Shown: positions 16,209-24,844 of the stretch, one piece after another
Layout: every line of letters begins with the position of its first letter
How positions within the stretch are numbered: the stretch's first letter is position 1
Translations under genes and position numbers: made by a program
From: Streptomyces sp. ISL-10
Lineage (GTDB): Bacteria; Actinomycetota; Actinomycetes; Streptomycetales; Streptomycetaceae
DNA: 64,000 nucleotides
Direction of reading: 5' to 3'
Assembly (NCBI RefSeq): GCF_018614575.1
Contig: NZ_JAGGOJ010000011.1
Coordinates: 310,001-374,000 of the forward strand
Notes under the pieces: generated by a model
Told to the model about the DNA's origin: nothing
Seen by the model: only the letters and a program-made list of their open reading frames with translations
Database searches by the model: none

Positions 16209-18323
16209 TCAGTCCACCGGCCGCCACGCCTGAGGCGCGTCCGGCCGCGACCAGTACAGCCGCCCGTCCTGCCCGATCGCGCCCACCCCCGCCGCCGCGC
16301 CCGCCGGAGCACCCGTGAACAGCGGCCCGCCCGAGAGCCACTGCCCTGTCCCCGCCGACCGGCCCGCCGTGCCCGTGCCGCCCGGTCCCGGGAGGTACGT
16401 CCCCGGTACGCCCGTCCCGGAGCGGACCGCCAGCAGCGCGTTGTCCGGGCCCGACGCGCTCACCGGGCCGAAGCCCGCCACCCCGCCGAGCTCGGTCACG
16501 GGTGACGCCAGCGGGCCGGAGAAGCGCACCGTGCGGACCGCGCCCGACGCGGGCTTGCGGAACCAGAGCCGTACGCCGTCGCCCTCCGGCGCCGCGCTCA
16601 GCGTCAGCGTCGTCGGCGGCAGGCCCGTCGCGGTGGGGCCGCTCAGCGGCGCGCCAGGCTCGGCCTGTGTCCAGGACCAGACCGTCAGCGGTGTGCTGAC
16701 GAAGACGTGCTGGCGGCCGCTCGCGTCGGACGCCACGGCGGGGTCGCCGTGCAGGTTCCGGCCGCCGCGCTCCCGCCAGGACGACCAGGAGCCGTCGCCC
16801 TGCTGGGAGATCGAGCTGAGCGAGTAGCGGCTGTTGCGCAGATAGACCGTGATCCGGCCCGCCCTGTCCACCGTCGCGGCGGGGGCGCTGATGTCCGAAA
16901 GGCCGGTCGCGTCGTCCCGTTCGGGCGTGCCGAGCGAGAGCCACGGGCCGAACGCGCCGCCCGGCGTGCGCTGCACCGCCGTCACCACGTCGCGGCGGTA
17001 GTCGGCGGGTGCCGCGCCCAGGGACGTACGCGTCGCGAACACCGCGATCCGGCCGTCCGCCAGGCGCACCGAGGTCACACCGCTGTCCAGCCCGGCACCG
17101 GGCAGCAGCTCGGGGCCGGTCCAGTCGCCCCGCGCGCCGCGCTGCCAGACAGCGAGCCGCGTGTCCAGCACGGAGAACGCCCACAGCTCGCCGTCCCGCC
17201 CGGGCTGCACCCAGGACGTCGACTCGCCGCGGGTGTAGCGGACGGACCGCGTCCAGCCGTGGCCGCCGGGCCGTGCCGCCACCTTGCGGTCGCCGCAGCC
17301 GGCCTCGTCGCCGCAGTAGTTCGTCTCGTCCATCCACGCGTACGTGTGCATCGTGCGCAGCTTGGCCGCCGCGGTCTCGGGGTCGAGCGTGTGCGGCAGG
17401 CCGCTGGTGAAGTAGCCCAGGTAGTTCTGGACGCTGAACGGCGGATGGCCGGGCGTCGCCGCGTACCGCGCCAGCGCCGCCTGTGCGAAACGCGCGCCGA
17501 AGAGGTGGTCCTGGTGGTCGGTGGGGCGGTCCGTCCCGGTGACCAGGCCCGGCGTCGGGTCCTGCATCCGTACGTGGGTGGGTGCGAACCGCTCCAGCAG
17601 CCCCGCCACCGTGTCGACGACCTGCTTCTTGTCGTAGGCGAAGTCCCGCTCCACCGGGGAGCCGGACGCCAGCTGGGAGGGCAGTTCGGTCACCCGGCCG
17701 TCCCACAGCCCGTGCAGACTGACGGGCCGGTCGCCGCTGACGGAACCCGCCTCGCGCAGCTGGACCCACACCAGCGATATCTCGGGGCGGGCAGCGAGTA
17801 CGTCCAGCTCGGCGGCGCCTCCGCCCGCCGTCTCTATCGCCGTGCGCCGCCACGGGCTGGTCCGGTCGCCGGTCGCCATCTCCGCGTACGCGGCGCGTAT
17901 GCCGTTCTGCCGGGCCTCCGCGTAACGGGCCTTGTCGGCGGCGGGCCTGACCGACGGGGCCAGCGGGCCGGTCCGGGCGGCGTTGACGCCGTCGGACTCG
18001 CCCGCCGTGAGGTAGAGCGACGTCAGCCGGGAGCGGGAGACGATCGACTGACGGGTGTCGGGGTTCATGAAGAACAGGTCGTCGTCGGGGTGCGCGAGGA
18101 TCTGCACCACGGACGTGGCCGCGGGCCCCGTGGGCGCCGGGCTCTCCTGGACGGTCGCAGGCCGGGCCTTCGGCACCGGGGGCGCGTCCCGCGTGGCGCC
18201 GGCACCCGAGGCGTCGGCACCGAAGATCCAGCCGGCCACGGCGACCGGGGCGATCAGCAGGGCCGCCGTCGGGCCACGGCGGGAGAGCAGGGTGAAGCGG
18301 CGGCGGGGCCCGGACGAGCGCAT
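16209..18323 (-). CDS. Exported PIG-L family deacetylase with beta-propeller domain
   Basis: 704 residues. A basic N-terminus and hydrophobic helix (18-36) indicate export or membrane anchoring. The LmbE/PIG-L zinc deacetylase domain begins with VVQILAHPDDDLFF (AHPDDD at 77-82) and includes PTDHQDHLFGARFA with the second zinc ligand motif. From about residue 350 the protein contains repeated WSxW-like blades (DGSWSSWRERGG and similar), consistent with a sugar-binding beta-propeller. It likely N-deacetylates an extracellular glycan or glycolipid; this is inference. ATG 18323 has GAAGG upstream, while the frame remains open to 18395 without one. Confidence 0.85.
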   Translation of the reverse strand: MRSSGPRRRFTLLSRRGPTAALLIAPVAVAGWIFGADASGAGATRDAPPVPKARPATVQESPAPTGPAATSVVQILAHPDDDLFFMNPDTRQSIVSRSRLTSLYLTAGESDGVNAARTGPLAPSVRPAADKARYAEARQNGIRAAYAEMATGDRTSPWRRTAIETAGGGAAELDVLAARPEISLVWVQLREAGSVSGDRPVSLHGLWDGRVTELPSQLASGSPVERDFAYDKKQVVDTVAGLLERFAPTHVRMQDPTPGLVTGTDRPTDHQDHLFGARFAQAALARYAATPGHPPFSVQNYLGYFTSGLPHTLDPETAAAKLRTMHTYAWMDETNYCGDEAGCGDRKVAARPGGHGWTRSVRYTRGESTSWVQPGRDGELWAFSVLDTRLAVWQRGARGDWTGPELLPGAGLDSGVTSVRLADGRIAVFATRTSLGAAPADYRRDVVTAVQRTPGGAFGPWLSLGTPERDDATGLSDISAPAATVDRAGRITVYLRNSRYSLSSISQQGDGSWSSWRERGGRNLHGDPAVASDASGRQHVFVSTPLTVWSWTQAEPGAPLSGPTATGLPPTTLTLSAAPEGDGVRLWFRKPASGAVRTVRFSGPLASPVTELGGVAGFGPVSASGPDNALLAVRSGTGVPGTYLPGPGGTGTAGRSAGTGQWLSGGPLFTGAPAGAAAGVGAIGQDGRLYWSRPDAPQAWRPVD

Positions 18324-18540
18324 TGCGGTGGTGCCTTCGGTGTTCAGGAATGCCGGTGGACAAGGTTCGGGCCGGTGCGCATCGTGTTCGGGCACGAACG
18401 CGCAACGGGTTCGAGCACGAAGATCGGCACCGGCCTGCCGTGAAGACGGAACTACCGAGGATGCGGTTCATCGCGGGCGAGATGTGGGGAACATGGCGTA
18501 TCTCACGCGTCTCCTGCGTCACTCCCGTGCGCGTGGCGCG

Positions 18541-19140
18541 CGTGGCGCGCGCTCTCCGTGCGGTCCGCGTTGCGCGTGCCGCACGTGCCGTCCGCTTCTT
18601 GTGTCGTCTGCGTCGTCTGCGTCGTCTGCGTCGTCTGGCGTCGTCCGCGTTGCTCGTGCTGCCTGCGTTGTGCGCGTCTTCTGCGTTGCGGCCTGCCCGT
18701 GCGGTCCGCGTCTTCCGCATTTGCTCGCGGTGTCCACGCTGCCCGCCTTCCCCGCGCCGCTCGGGCTCTCCGCGCCGTCCGCGCTGCTCGCGCACTGCCC
18801 GTGATGCCGGTGTGGCTCGCGTTGCCACCGCTGCCTGCCGCTCGCGCGGCTCGTGCTGTCCGTGTGGTTCGCGTTGCCCGTGCCGTATGTGCCGTCCGCT
18901 TCTTGTGTCGTCCGCGTTGCTCGCGCTGCCCATGTCATCCGCGCCGCCGGCGCTGCCTGCGCCGCGTGCGCTCTCCCCGCTGCCCGCCTTCGCGCCGCTG
19001 GGCTGGCCGCGCCATCCGCGCCGCGCCTGCCGCTCGCGCGGCTTGCTCTCCCCGTCGATCTCGGTGCCCGTGCCGCTCGCGCGGCTCGCGCGCCCCGGCG
19101 CCCCGCCGCCCGCGCCGTCCCGGAATCCGCGTGGTCCGGC
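18541..19140. repeat. Low-complexity tract nearly lacking adenine on the + strand
   Basis: I count only about 13 A in 600 bases, while T stays common, so the strand asymmetry is extreme. It includes a 9-bp tandem run (ctgcgtcgt, about four copies around 18605-18640). A word gtgccgtccgcttcttgtgt occurs twice, near 18585 and 18890, indicating an older duplication of roughly 300 bp. Arg/Ala/Val-rich open frames run through both strands, but none looks like a protein. It fills most of the 888-bp gap between the divergent PIG-L and glnE genes and must overlap their promoter regions. Confidence 0.8.
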
Positions 19141-19211
19141 CGGTGCTGCCCGGGCGGCGGGGGCTAGTCTCGAACCGGCACGCTGGTCAGGGCGAGGACG
19201 GGAGAGACGCG

Positions 19212-22205
19212 ATGACGGCGCCGGGGCGCAGAAGCAGCACCTTCACGCGACTCCTGCGGCACGGCTTCACCGATCCCTCCGCCGCCGAGCGGCTGCTCGA
19301 GCTCCCCGACATGGCCCCCGTCCGCGCCGACCCGGTGCTGCTCGACGCGCTCGGCGTCACCGCCGACCCCGACCTCGCCCTGCGCGGACTCGTGCGCCTG
19401 GTGGAGGCGCACGGGGACGGCGAACGCCGCCGCTTCCTGGACACCCTCGTCACCGCCAAGCCCCTGCGCGACCGGCTGCTGGGCGTCCTCGGTGCCTCCG
19501 AGGCGCTCGGCGACCATCTGGCCCGCCACCCGCACGACTGGCAGGCTCTGTTCACCTATGAGTCCGCCGACCTGCACCCGGGCGTGGCCGAGTTCGAGGT
19601 CTGTCTTGCCGAGGCGGGCGACCCCGTGTCGCTGCGCGTCGCCTACCGCCGGTGTCTGCTGGCCATAGCGGCCCGCGACGTGTGCGGCACCATCGACGTC
19701 GCCGAGACCGCCGCCGAACTCGCCGACCTCGCAACCGCGACCCTGCGCGCCGCCCTCGCCATCGCCCGCGCCGCCGCGCCCGGCGACGCCGCGGCCTGCC
19801 GCCTCGCCGTCATCGCCATGGGCAAGTGCGGCGGTCACGAGCTGAACTACGTCTCCGACGTCGATGTGATCTTCGTCGGCGAACCGGCGAACGGCACCGA
19901 CGAGGGCAAGGCCCTCCAGGCCGCCACCCGGCTCGCCTCGCATCTGATGCGTATCTGCTCGGAGGCCACCGTCGAGGGCACCATCTGGCCCGTCGACGCC
20001 AACCTGCGTCCCGAGGGACGCAACGGCCCGCTCGTGCGCACCCTGTCCAGCCACCTCGCCTACTACCAGCGCTGGGCCAAGACCTGGGAGTTCCAGGCGC
20101 TGCTCAAGGCCCGCCCGGTCGCCGGGGACCTGTCGCTGGGCGAGGAGTACATCGACGCCGTCTCCCCGCTGGTCTGGCAGGCCGCGGAACGGGAGAACTT
20201 CGTCGCCGACGTGCAGAAGATGCGCCGCCGCGTCGTCGACAACATCCCCCGCGCCGAGATAGAGCGCGAGTTGAAGCTCGGGCCCGGCGGGCTGCGCGAC
20301 GTCGAGTTCGCCGTCCAGCTCCTCCAGCTCGTGCACGGCCGCAGCGACGCCTCCCTGCACAGCGGCAAGACGCTGGAGGCGCTGCAGGCGCTCGCCGCCG
20401 GCGGATACGTCGGCCGCGCGGACGCCGCCCAGCTCGACGACGCCTACCGCTTCCTGCGCGCCATGGAGCACCGCATCCAGCTGTACCGGCTGCGCCGTAC
20501 CCACCTGGTGCCCGAGCAGGAGGCCGACCTGCGCCGCCTCGGGCGTTCCCTGGGGCTGCGCACCGACCCCGTCGCCGCCCTCAACAGGGAGTGGAAGCGG
20601 CACGCCTCGGTGGTGCGCCGGCTCCACGAGAAGCTGTTCTACCGGCCGCTGCTGGACGCCGTCGCCCAGCTCGCGCCCGGCGAGATCCGGCTCAGCCCGA
20701 AGGCCGCCGGGCAGCGCCTCGAAGCGCTGGGGTACGCCGATCCCGCCGCCGCCCTGCGCCACTTGGAAGCGCTGTCGTCGGGGGTGTCCCGCAAGGCCGC
20801 CATCCAGCGCACGCTGCTGCCGGTGCTGCTCGGCTGGTTCGCTGACTCCGCCGACCCCGACGCGGGCCTGCTGGGCTTCCGCAAGGTCTCCGACGCGCTC
20901 GGCAAGACGCCCTGGTACCTGCGCCTGCTGCGGGACGAGGGCGCGGCCGCCGAGAACCTGGCACGGGTGCTGTCCGCCGGCCGGCTCGCCCCCGACCTGC
21001 TGCTGCGTGCTCCCGAGGCGGTCGCGATCCTCGGCGACCCGGAGGGGCTGCGGCCGCGCGGGCGCGACCATCTGGAACAGGAGGTGCTCGCCGCGGTCGG
21101 GCGCGCGGACAGCGCCGAGGCCGGCGTCGCCGCGGCCCGCGGGGTGCGCCGCCGCGAGTTGTTCCGTACGGCCGCCGCCGACCTCATCGCCTCCTACGGC
21201 ACCGAGGACCGCCCCGCCGAGGCCGATCCCGGGGCCATCGTCGACCGGGTCGGCACGGCGGTCACCGACCTCACCGCGGCAACGATCGCGGGCGCGCTCA
21301 GGGCTGCCGTGCGCGCACAGTGGGGCGACACGCTGCCCACCCGGTTCGCGGTCATCGGCATGGGCCGCTTCGGCGGCGGCGAACTGGCCTACGGCTCCGA
21401 CGCCGACGTCCTGTTCGTGCACGAGCCGCGCGACGGCGTGGACGAACAGGAGGCGGCACGCGCCGCCACCGCGGTCGTAGAGGAGATGCGGCGGCTGCTG
21501 CAACTGCCGACCGCCGACCCGCCCCTGTTGATCGACGCCGATCTGCGTCCGGAGGGCAAGAGCGGGCCCATGGTGCGCACGCTCGCCTCCTACGAGGCGT
21601 ACTACCGCCGCTGGGCGCTGGTGTGGGAGAGCCAGGCGCTGCTCCGTGCGCGGCCCATGGCCGGTGACGCCGAGCTGGGCGCCCGGTTCGTGGCGCTCGC
21701 CGACCCGCTGCGGTACCCGGAGAAGGGCCTGGGCGAGGACGCCGTACGGGAGATCCGCCGGCTCAAGGCGCGCATGGAGTCCGAACGCCTGCCGCGCGGC
21801 GCCGACCCGACACTCCACGCCAAGCTGGGCCGTGGTGGGCTCAGCGATGTCGAGTGGACGGTCCAGCTGCTCCAGATGCGCCACGGCCGGGCCGAACCGG
21901 GCCTGCGCACCACCCGCACCCGTGAGGCCCTCGCGGCGGCCCGGGAGGCCGGCCTGATCTCCGCCGAGGACGCGGCGACGCTGGACGAGGCGTGGGTGCT
22001 GGCGACGCGGGTGCGCAACGGCGTGATGGTCGTACGCGGCAGGGCGGGGGACACCTTCCCCTCCGACAGCCGGGAGCTGGCGGCGGTGGGCCGCTACCTC
22101 GGCTACGGGCCCGGGCACGTCGGCGACATGCTCGACGGCTACCGCAGGGTGACCCGGCGGGCGCGGGGCGTGGTGGAGAAGCTGTTCTACGGTTCCGGCT
22201 CCTAG
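19212..22205 (+). CDS. glnE: Bifunctional glutamine synthetase adenylyltransferase/deadenylylase
   Basis: 997 residues. It reversibly adenylylates the tyrosine of GSI, inactivating it under nitrogen excess. It has the GlnE arrangement of two nucleotidyltransferase domains. The N-terminal AMGKCGGHELNYVSDVDV (about 200-217) is the deadenylylase, and the C-terminal GMGRFGGGELAYGSDADV (about 715-733) is the adenylyltransferase. Each is followed by a helical domain (KLGPGGLRDVEFAVQLLQL and KLGRGGLSDVEWTVQLLQM). All catalytic Asp pairs are intact. ATG 19212 has GGGAG 6 bp upstream. The frame is open much further upstream, through the low-complexity tract, but that part has no protein character. In S. 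coelicolor this is SCO2234. Its target glnA lies 24 kb away in this window. Confidence 0.95.
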   Translation: MTAPGRRSSTFTRLLRHGFTDPSAAERLLELPDMAPVRADPVLLDALGVTADPDLALRGLVRLVEAHGDGERRRFLDTLVTAKPLRDRLLGVLGASEALGDHLARHPHDWQALFTYESADLHPGVAEFEVCLAEAGDPVSLRVAYRRCLLAIAARDVCGTIDVAETAAELADLATATLRAALAIARAAAPGDAAACRLAVIAMGKCGGHELNYVSDVDVIFVGEPANGTDEGKALQAATRLASHLMRICSEATVEGTIWPVDANLRPEGRNGPLVRTLSSHLAYYQRWAKTWEFQALLKARPVAGDLSLGEEYIDAVSPLVWQAAERENFVADVQKMRRRVVDNIPRAEIERELKLGPGGLRDVEFAVQLLQLVHGRSDASLHSGKTLEALQALAAGGYVGRADAAQLDDAYRFLRAMEHRIQLYRLRRTHLVPEQEADLRRLGRSLGLRTDPVAALNREWKRHASVVRRLHEKLFYRPLLDAVAQLAPGEIRLSPKAAGQRLEALGYADPAAALRHLEALSSGVSRKAAIQRTLLPVLLGWFADSADPDAGLLGFRKVSDALGKTPWYLRLLRDEGAAAENLARVLSAGRLAPDLLLRAPEAVAILGDPEGLRPRGRDHLEQEVLAAVGRADSAEAGVAAARGVRRRELFRTAAADLIASYGTEDRPAEADPGAIVDRVGTAVTDLTAATIAGALRAAVRAQWGDTLPTRFAVIGMGRFGGGELAYGSDADVLFVHEPRDGVDEQEAARAATAVVEEMRRLLQLPTADPPLLIDADLRPEGKSGPMVRTLASYEAYYRRWALVWESQALLRARPMAGDAELGARFVALADPLRYPEKGLGEDAVREIRRLKARMESERLPRGADPTLHAKLGRGGLSDVEWTVQLLQMRHGRAEPGLRTTRTREALAAAREAGLISAEDAATLDEAWVLATRVRNGVMVVRGRAGDTFPSDSRELAAVGRYLGYGPGHVGDMLDGYRRVTRRARGVVEKLFYGSGS

Positions 22206-22239
22206 AAACCGGGGCCGGTCCGGCGGGCGTGGTCTCCGG

Positions 22240-23133
22240 CTAGACGCGCGTCGGCAACAGGCGGCGGAAGCGCTGGATCCGGTTCGGGTCCTCCGGCACC
22301 AGCCGGGGCAGCTGGTGCGGCAGCGCCCGGTACCACGCGTACGAGACGCCGTAGCCGAACCCCAGGCAGATCATGCCGCCCACGGCGTCCAGCCAGAAGT
22401 GGTTCGCCGTCGCCACGATGACGACCAGCGTCAGGGTCGGGTACAGCGCACCGAGGATCTTCGCCCAGGGCGCCGTCGCGAGCGCGCAGATGATCATGCC
22501 GCTCCACAGCGACCAGCCGATGTGCATCGAGGGCATGGCTGCGTACTGGTTCGACATGTTCTTGAAATTGCCCGAGGCCATCGATCCCCAGGTCTCGTGG
22601 ACGAGCACGGTGTCGATGAAATGCTGTCCGTTCATCAACCGGGGCGGCGCGAGCGGATACAGGTAGTAACCGACCAGGGCCACGCCGGTGGTGGCGAAGA
22701 GGACGAGGCGGGCGGCGGCGTACCGGCCGGGATGTCCGCGGTACAGCCACACCAGCACACCGATGGTCACGACGAAGTGCAGCGTCGCGTAGTAGTAGTT
22801 CATCGACACGATCAGCCATGTCACCGAGTTCACGGCATGGTTGACCGACTCCTCCACCGCTATGCCGAGGGTCTGCTCGGCCTCCCAGATCCAGTCCGCG
22901 TTGCGCAGGGCCTGGGTCCGCTGCTCCGGTACCGCGTTGCGGATGAGGGAGTACGTCCAGTAACTCACCGCGATCAGCAGGATCTCGAACCAGATGCGGG
23001 GGCGGCGGGGCGACCGGGGAGCGCGCCGGACATCCGCGGCGGGTCGGGCACTTTCTGTGGCGGCCTCGTCGTCCACTATGGGTGACGGGGTCGCCGTCCG
23101 GCTGTCCAGAGTCTTCACGGTCGCTTCACCCAT
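22240..23133 (-). CDS. PAP2-superfamily membrane phosphatase (inositol phosphorylceramide synthase-like)
   Basis: 297 residues with about six membrane helices. Signature blocks are PSMHIGWSLWSG (motif C2 with catalytic His) and NHFWLDAVGG (motif C3). This arrangement and the YYLYPLAPPR segment fit the PAP2_3/AUR1-like group that acts on phosphoinositol or lipid phosphates. The function in Streptomyces membranes is unknown. ATG 23133 (MGEATVKTL) was chosen over a start eight codons upstream because alignment to the family begins later anyway. It is convergent with glnE, with 34 bp between the stops. Confidence 0.86.
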   Translation of the reverse strand: MGEATVKTLDSRTATPSPIVDDEAATESARPAADVRRAPRSPRRPRIWFEILLIAVSYWTYSLIRNAVPEQRTQALRNADWIWEAEQTLGIAVEESVNHAVNSVTWLIVSMNYYYATLHFVVTIGVLVWLYRGHPGRYAAARLVLFATTGVALVGYYLYPLAPPRLMNGQHFIDTVLVHETWGSMASGNFKNMSNQYAAMPSMHIGWSLWSGMIICALATAPWAKILGALYPTLTLVVIVATANHFWLDAVGGMICLGFGYGVSYAWYRALPHQLPRLVPEDPNRIQRFRRLLPTRV

Positions 23134-23264
23134 GGGACGAGAGTCTGCCAGATACACGGCCCACCCTGATCATCCCCCGGACAGGTTCATGCTGCATGCG
23201 CTGCTCCTGAGGGACGAGGGGTCCGTGAAGGGCGCCTCGGGGGATGCCTCAGAGGGCGCGTGGT

Positions 23265-23780
23265 TCAGGCGGTCCGCAGGCGCTTCTCCAGCAGCAGCAC
23301 GCCGTAGCGGCTGCCGTCCGCCGCCGTCTTCGCGGGCTGCTCGCCGACCACGGCGTACCCCGCGCCCTCGTAGTACGTCCGCAGCCGGGGGTTGCTGCTC
23401 AGGCAGTCCAGCCGGGCTGAGTCCCGTCCGGCCACCGCGATCCGCGCCTCCGCGTGGGCGAGCAGCTTCCGGCCCGTACCGGGGGGAGCGGACCGGTCGG
23501 TCATCAGGCGGTGCACATAGCCGGCCGCCGGGGGCTGTGCACCCCACGCCTCCTCGTCGTCCCACCACAGTTCGTACGCGCCGGCCGGGCGGCCCCCGGT
23601 CCGCAGCAGCCACACCTCGCCCTCGGTGATCCTGCGGCGGAAGTGCCGAGCGTCCTTGCCGCCGGGCCGCCACTGATCGATGCCCCGGCGCAGCATCCAG
23701 TGCGCGGCACCGTCGTACAGCGTGACCAGGGCGTCGACGTCCGAAGGCGTCGCGAGGTGGAAGGCGGAGTCGGTGATCAT
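23265..23780 (-). CDS. GNAT-family N-acetyltransferase
   Basis: 171 residues. Acetyl-CoA-binding motif A is represented by VHRLMTDRSAPPGTGRKLLA, with R-x-x-G-x-G/A degenerate to PPGTGRKLL. The later DCLSSNPRLRTYYEGAGYAV is the usual L..N..L..YY...GF block. An N-terminal HWMLRRGIDQW is shared with a Streptomyces subgroup. The substrate is unknown. It stands alone between the PAP2 and TetR genes. Confidence 0.85.
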   Translation of the reverse strand: MITDSAFHLATPSDVDALVTLYDGAAHWMLRRGIDQWRPGGKDARHFRRRITEGEVWLLRTGGRPAGAYELWWDDEEAWGAQPPAAGYVHRLMTDRSAPPGTGRKLLAHAEARIAVAGRDSARLDCLSSNPRLRTYYEGAGYAVVGEQPAKTAADGSRYGVLLLEKRLRTA

Positions 23781-23906
23781 GTCCTCATAGTGACCGGCGG
23801 CCGTCCCCGGCCGAACCGGGGGTCACCGGGAGCGTGCCGACCCGGGTGACCTGCCCCGCTCCGCAGAAGCCCCTCGCCGGCGCAGCTGTCAACGGCTCCT
23901 GCCCGC

Positions 23907-24644
23907 TCAGTCACGGCCCGGGTGAGGGGGGCGCTGGCGGGGCACCTGCGTCACGGCGGGCGCGAGGGCCACCAGGCGGCCGACGAGATCGCCGAACGGG
24001 CCGTCGGCCGGCTCGTCCGCGAGCATGGCCACCACGATCCCCGCCATCTCCTCGTCGTACGCCGCGCTCACCGCGGCCAGCGCCGCGAAGTCGTGCACGA
24101 GCTGGAGTTCCAGCTCGGAGCGCGGGATGCTGCGCCCGTCCAGCCACAGCAGCGCCGTCGACTCGGCGAGCGAGACCCAGGAGCGTACGACCAGTTCGAG
24201 CCGCGCCGACGGCGTCGTGATCCCCAGGTGCGCGAGGATCTGGTCGAACGCGGCCTGCCGCACCTCGTCGATCATGGCGTTGGTCGTGGAGGAGCCGACG
24301 GCAGGCCCCCCGCGCATCAACGCCGAGAAACCCGGGCCGTGTTCGTCGACGAAGTCGAAGAAGCGGCCCATCACACGCAGCAGACGTGTGCCGAGCGGAC
24401 CGTCGTGCGGCTCCTCGAACCGCCCGGCCAGCTCGTCGGCAGCCCGGCGCAACGCCGCCTCGTACAGGCTCTGTTTGCCGGGGAAGTAGTGGTAGACGAG
24501 CGGTCGTGAGATGCCCGCTGCCGCCGCGATCTCGTCGATGGAGACGTCGTCGGGGGAGCGGTGGCTGAACAGCTCCAGCGCCACACCGATCAGCTGCTGC
24601 CTGCGCTCCTCCACGCCCATCCTGCGCCGCACCCCGGTCGTCAT
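23907..24644 (-). CDS. TetR-family transcriptional regulator
   Basis: 245 residues. The HTH spans about 20-65: SIDEIAAAAGISRPLVYHYF, then PGKQSLYEAALRRAADEL. The ligand domain has the TetR_C pattern with WVSLAESTALLWLDGR. The C-terminal tail (VPRQRPPHPGRD) is basic and disordered. No obvious target lies alongside, since both neighbours are on the same strand and unrelated; autoregulation is possible. ATG 24644 was taken, and the in-frame ATG at codon 9 is an alternative. Confidence 0.9.
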   Translation of the reverse strand: MTTGVRRRMGVEERRQQLIGVALELFSHRSPDDVSIDEIAAAAGISRPLVYHYFPGKQSLYEAALRRAADELAGRFEEPHDGPLGTRLLRVMGRFFDFVDEHGPGFSALMRGGPAVGSSTTNAMIDEVRQAAFDQILAHLGITTPSARLELVVRSWVSLAESTALLWLDGRSIPRSELELQLVHDFAALAAVSAAYDEEMAGIVVAMLADEPADGPFGDLVGRLVALAPAVTQVPRQRPPHPGRD

Positions 24645-24844
24645 GCGGCCACCCTACAGACCGGCCCGCGGCGCGCTTCCCCGCCTCCCGTCCTGCGCTG
24701 TGCTCCGCTCCCCTGTTCGCGGGAAAGCGATCGCATCCCGGATTTTCTCCGACATCAGCCGTGGGCTGGGATCCGCACGGCCCGGCCACGGTCGTGCGGG
24801 GCGCTGCCGGCTTGAGGGCGGGTTTCCCGCCGTCCGGTCCTCGC

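Noticed and set aside
18558..19211. N-terminal extension of GlnE through the low-complexity tract
   Set aside because: The extension is Arg/Ala/Val/Cys repeats unlike any GlnE; a good ribosome site stands before ATG 19212.
19164..22118. 984-codon open frame antisense to glnE
   Set aside because: It mirrors glnE codon structure; Gly/Val/Arg-rich with no domains. GlnE itself has full motifs, so this is a GC-driven shadow.
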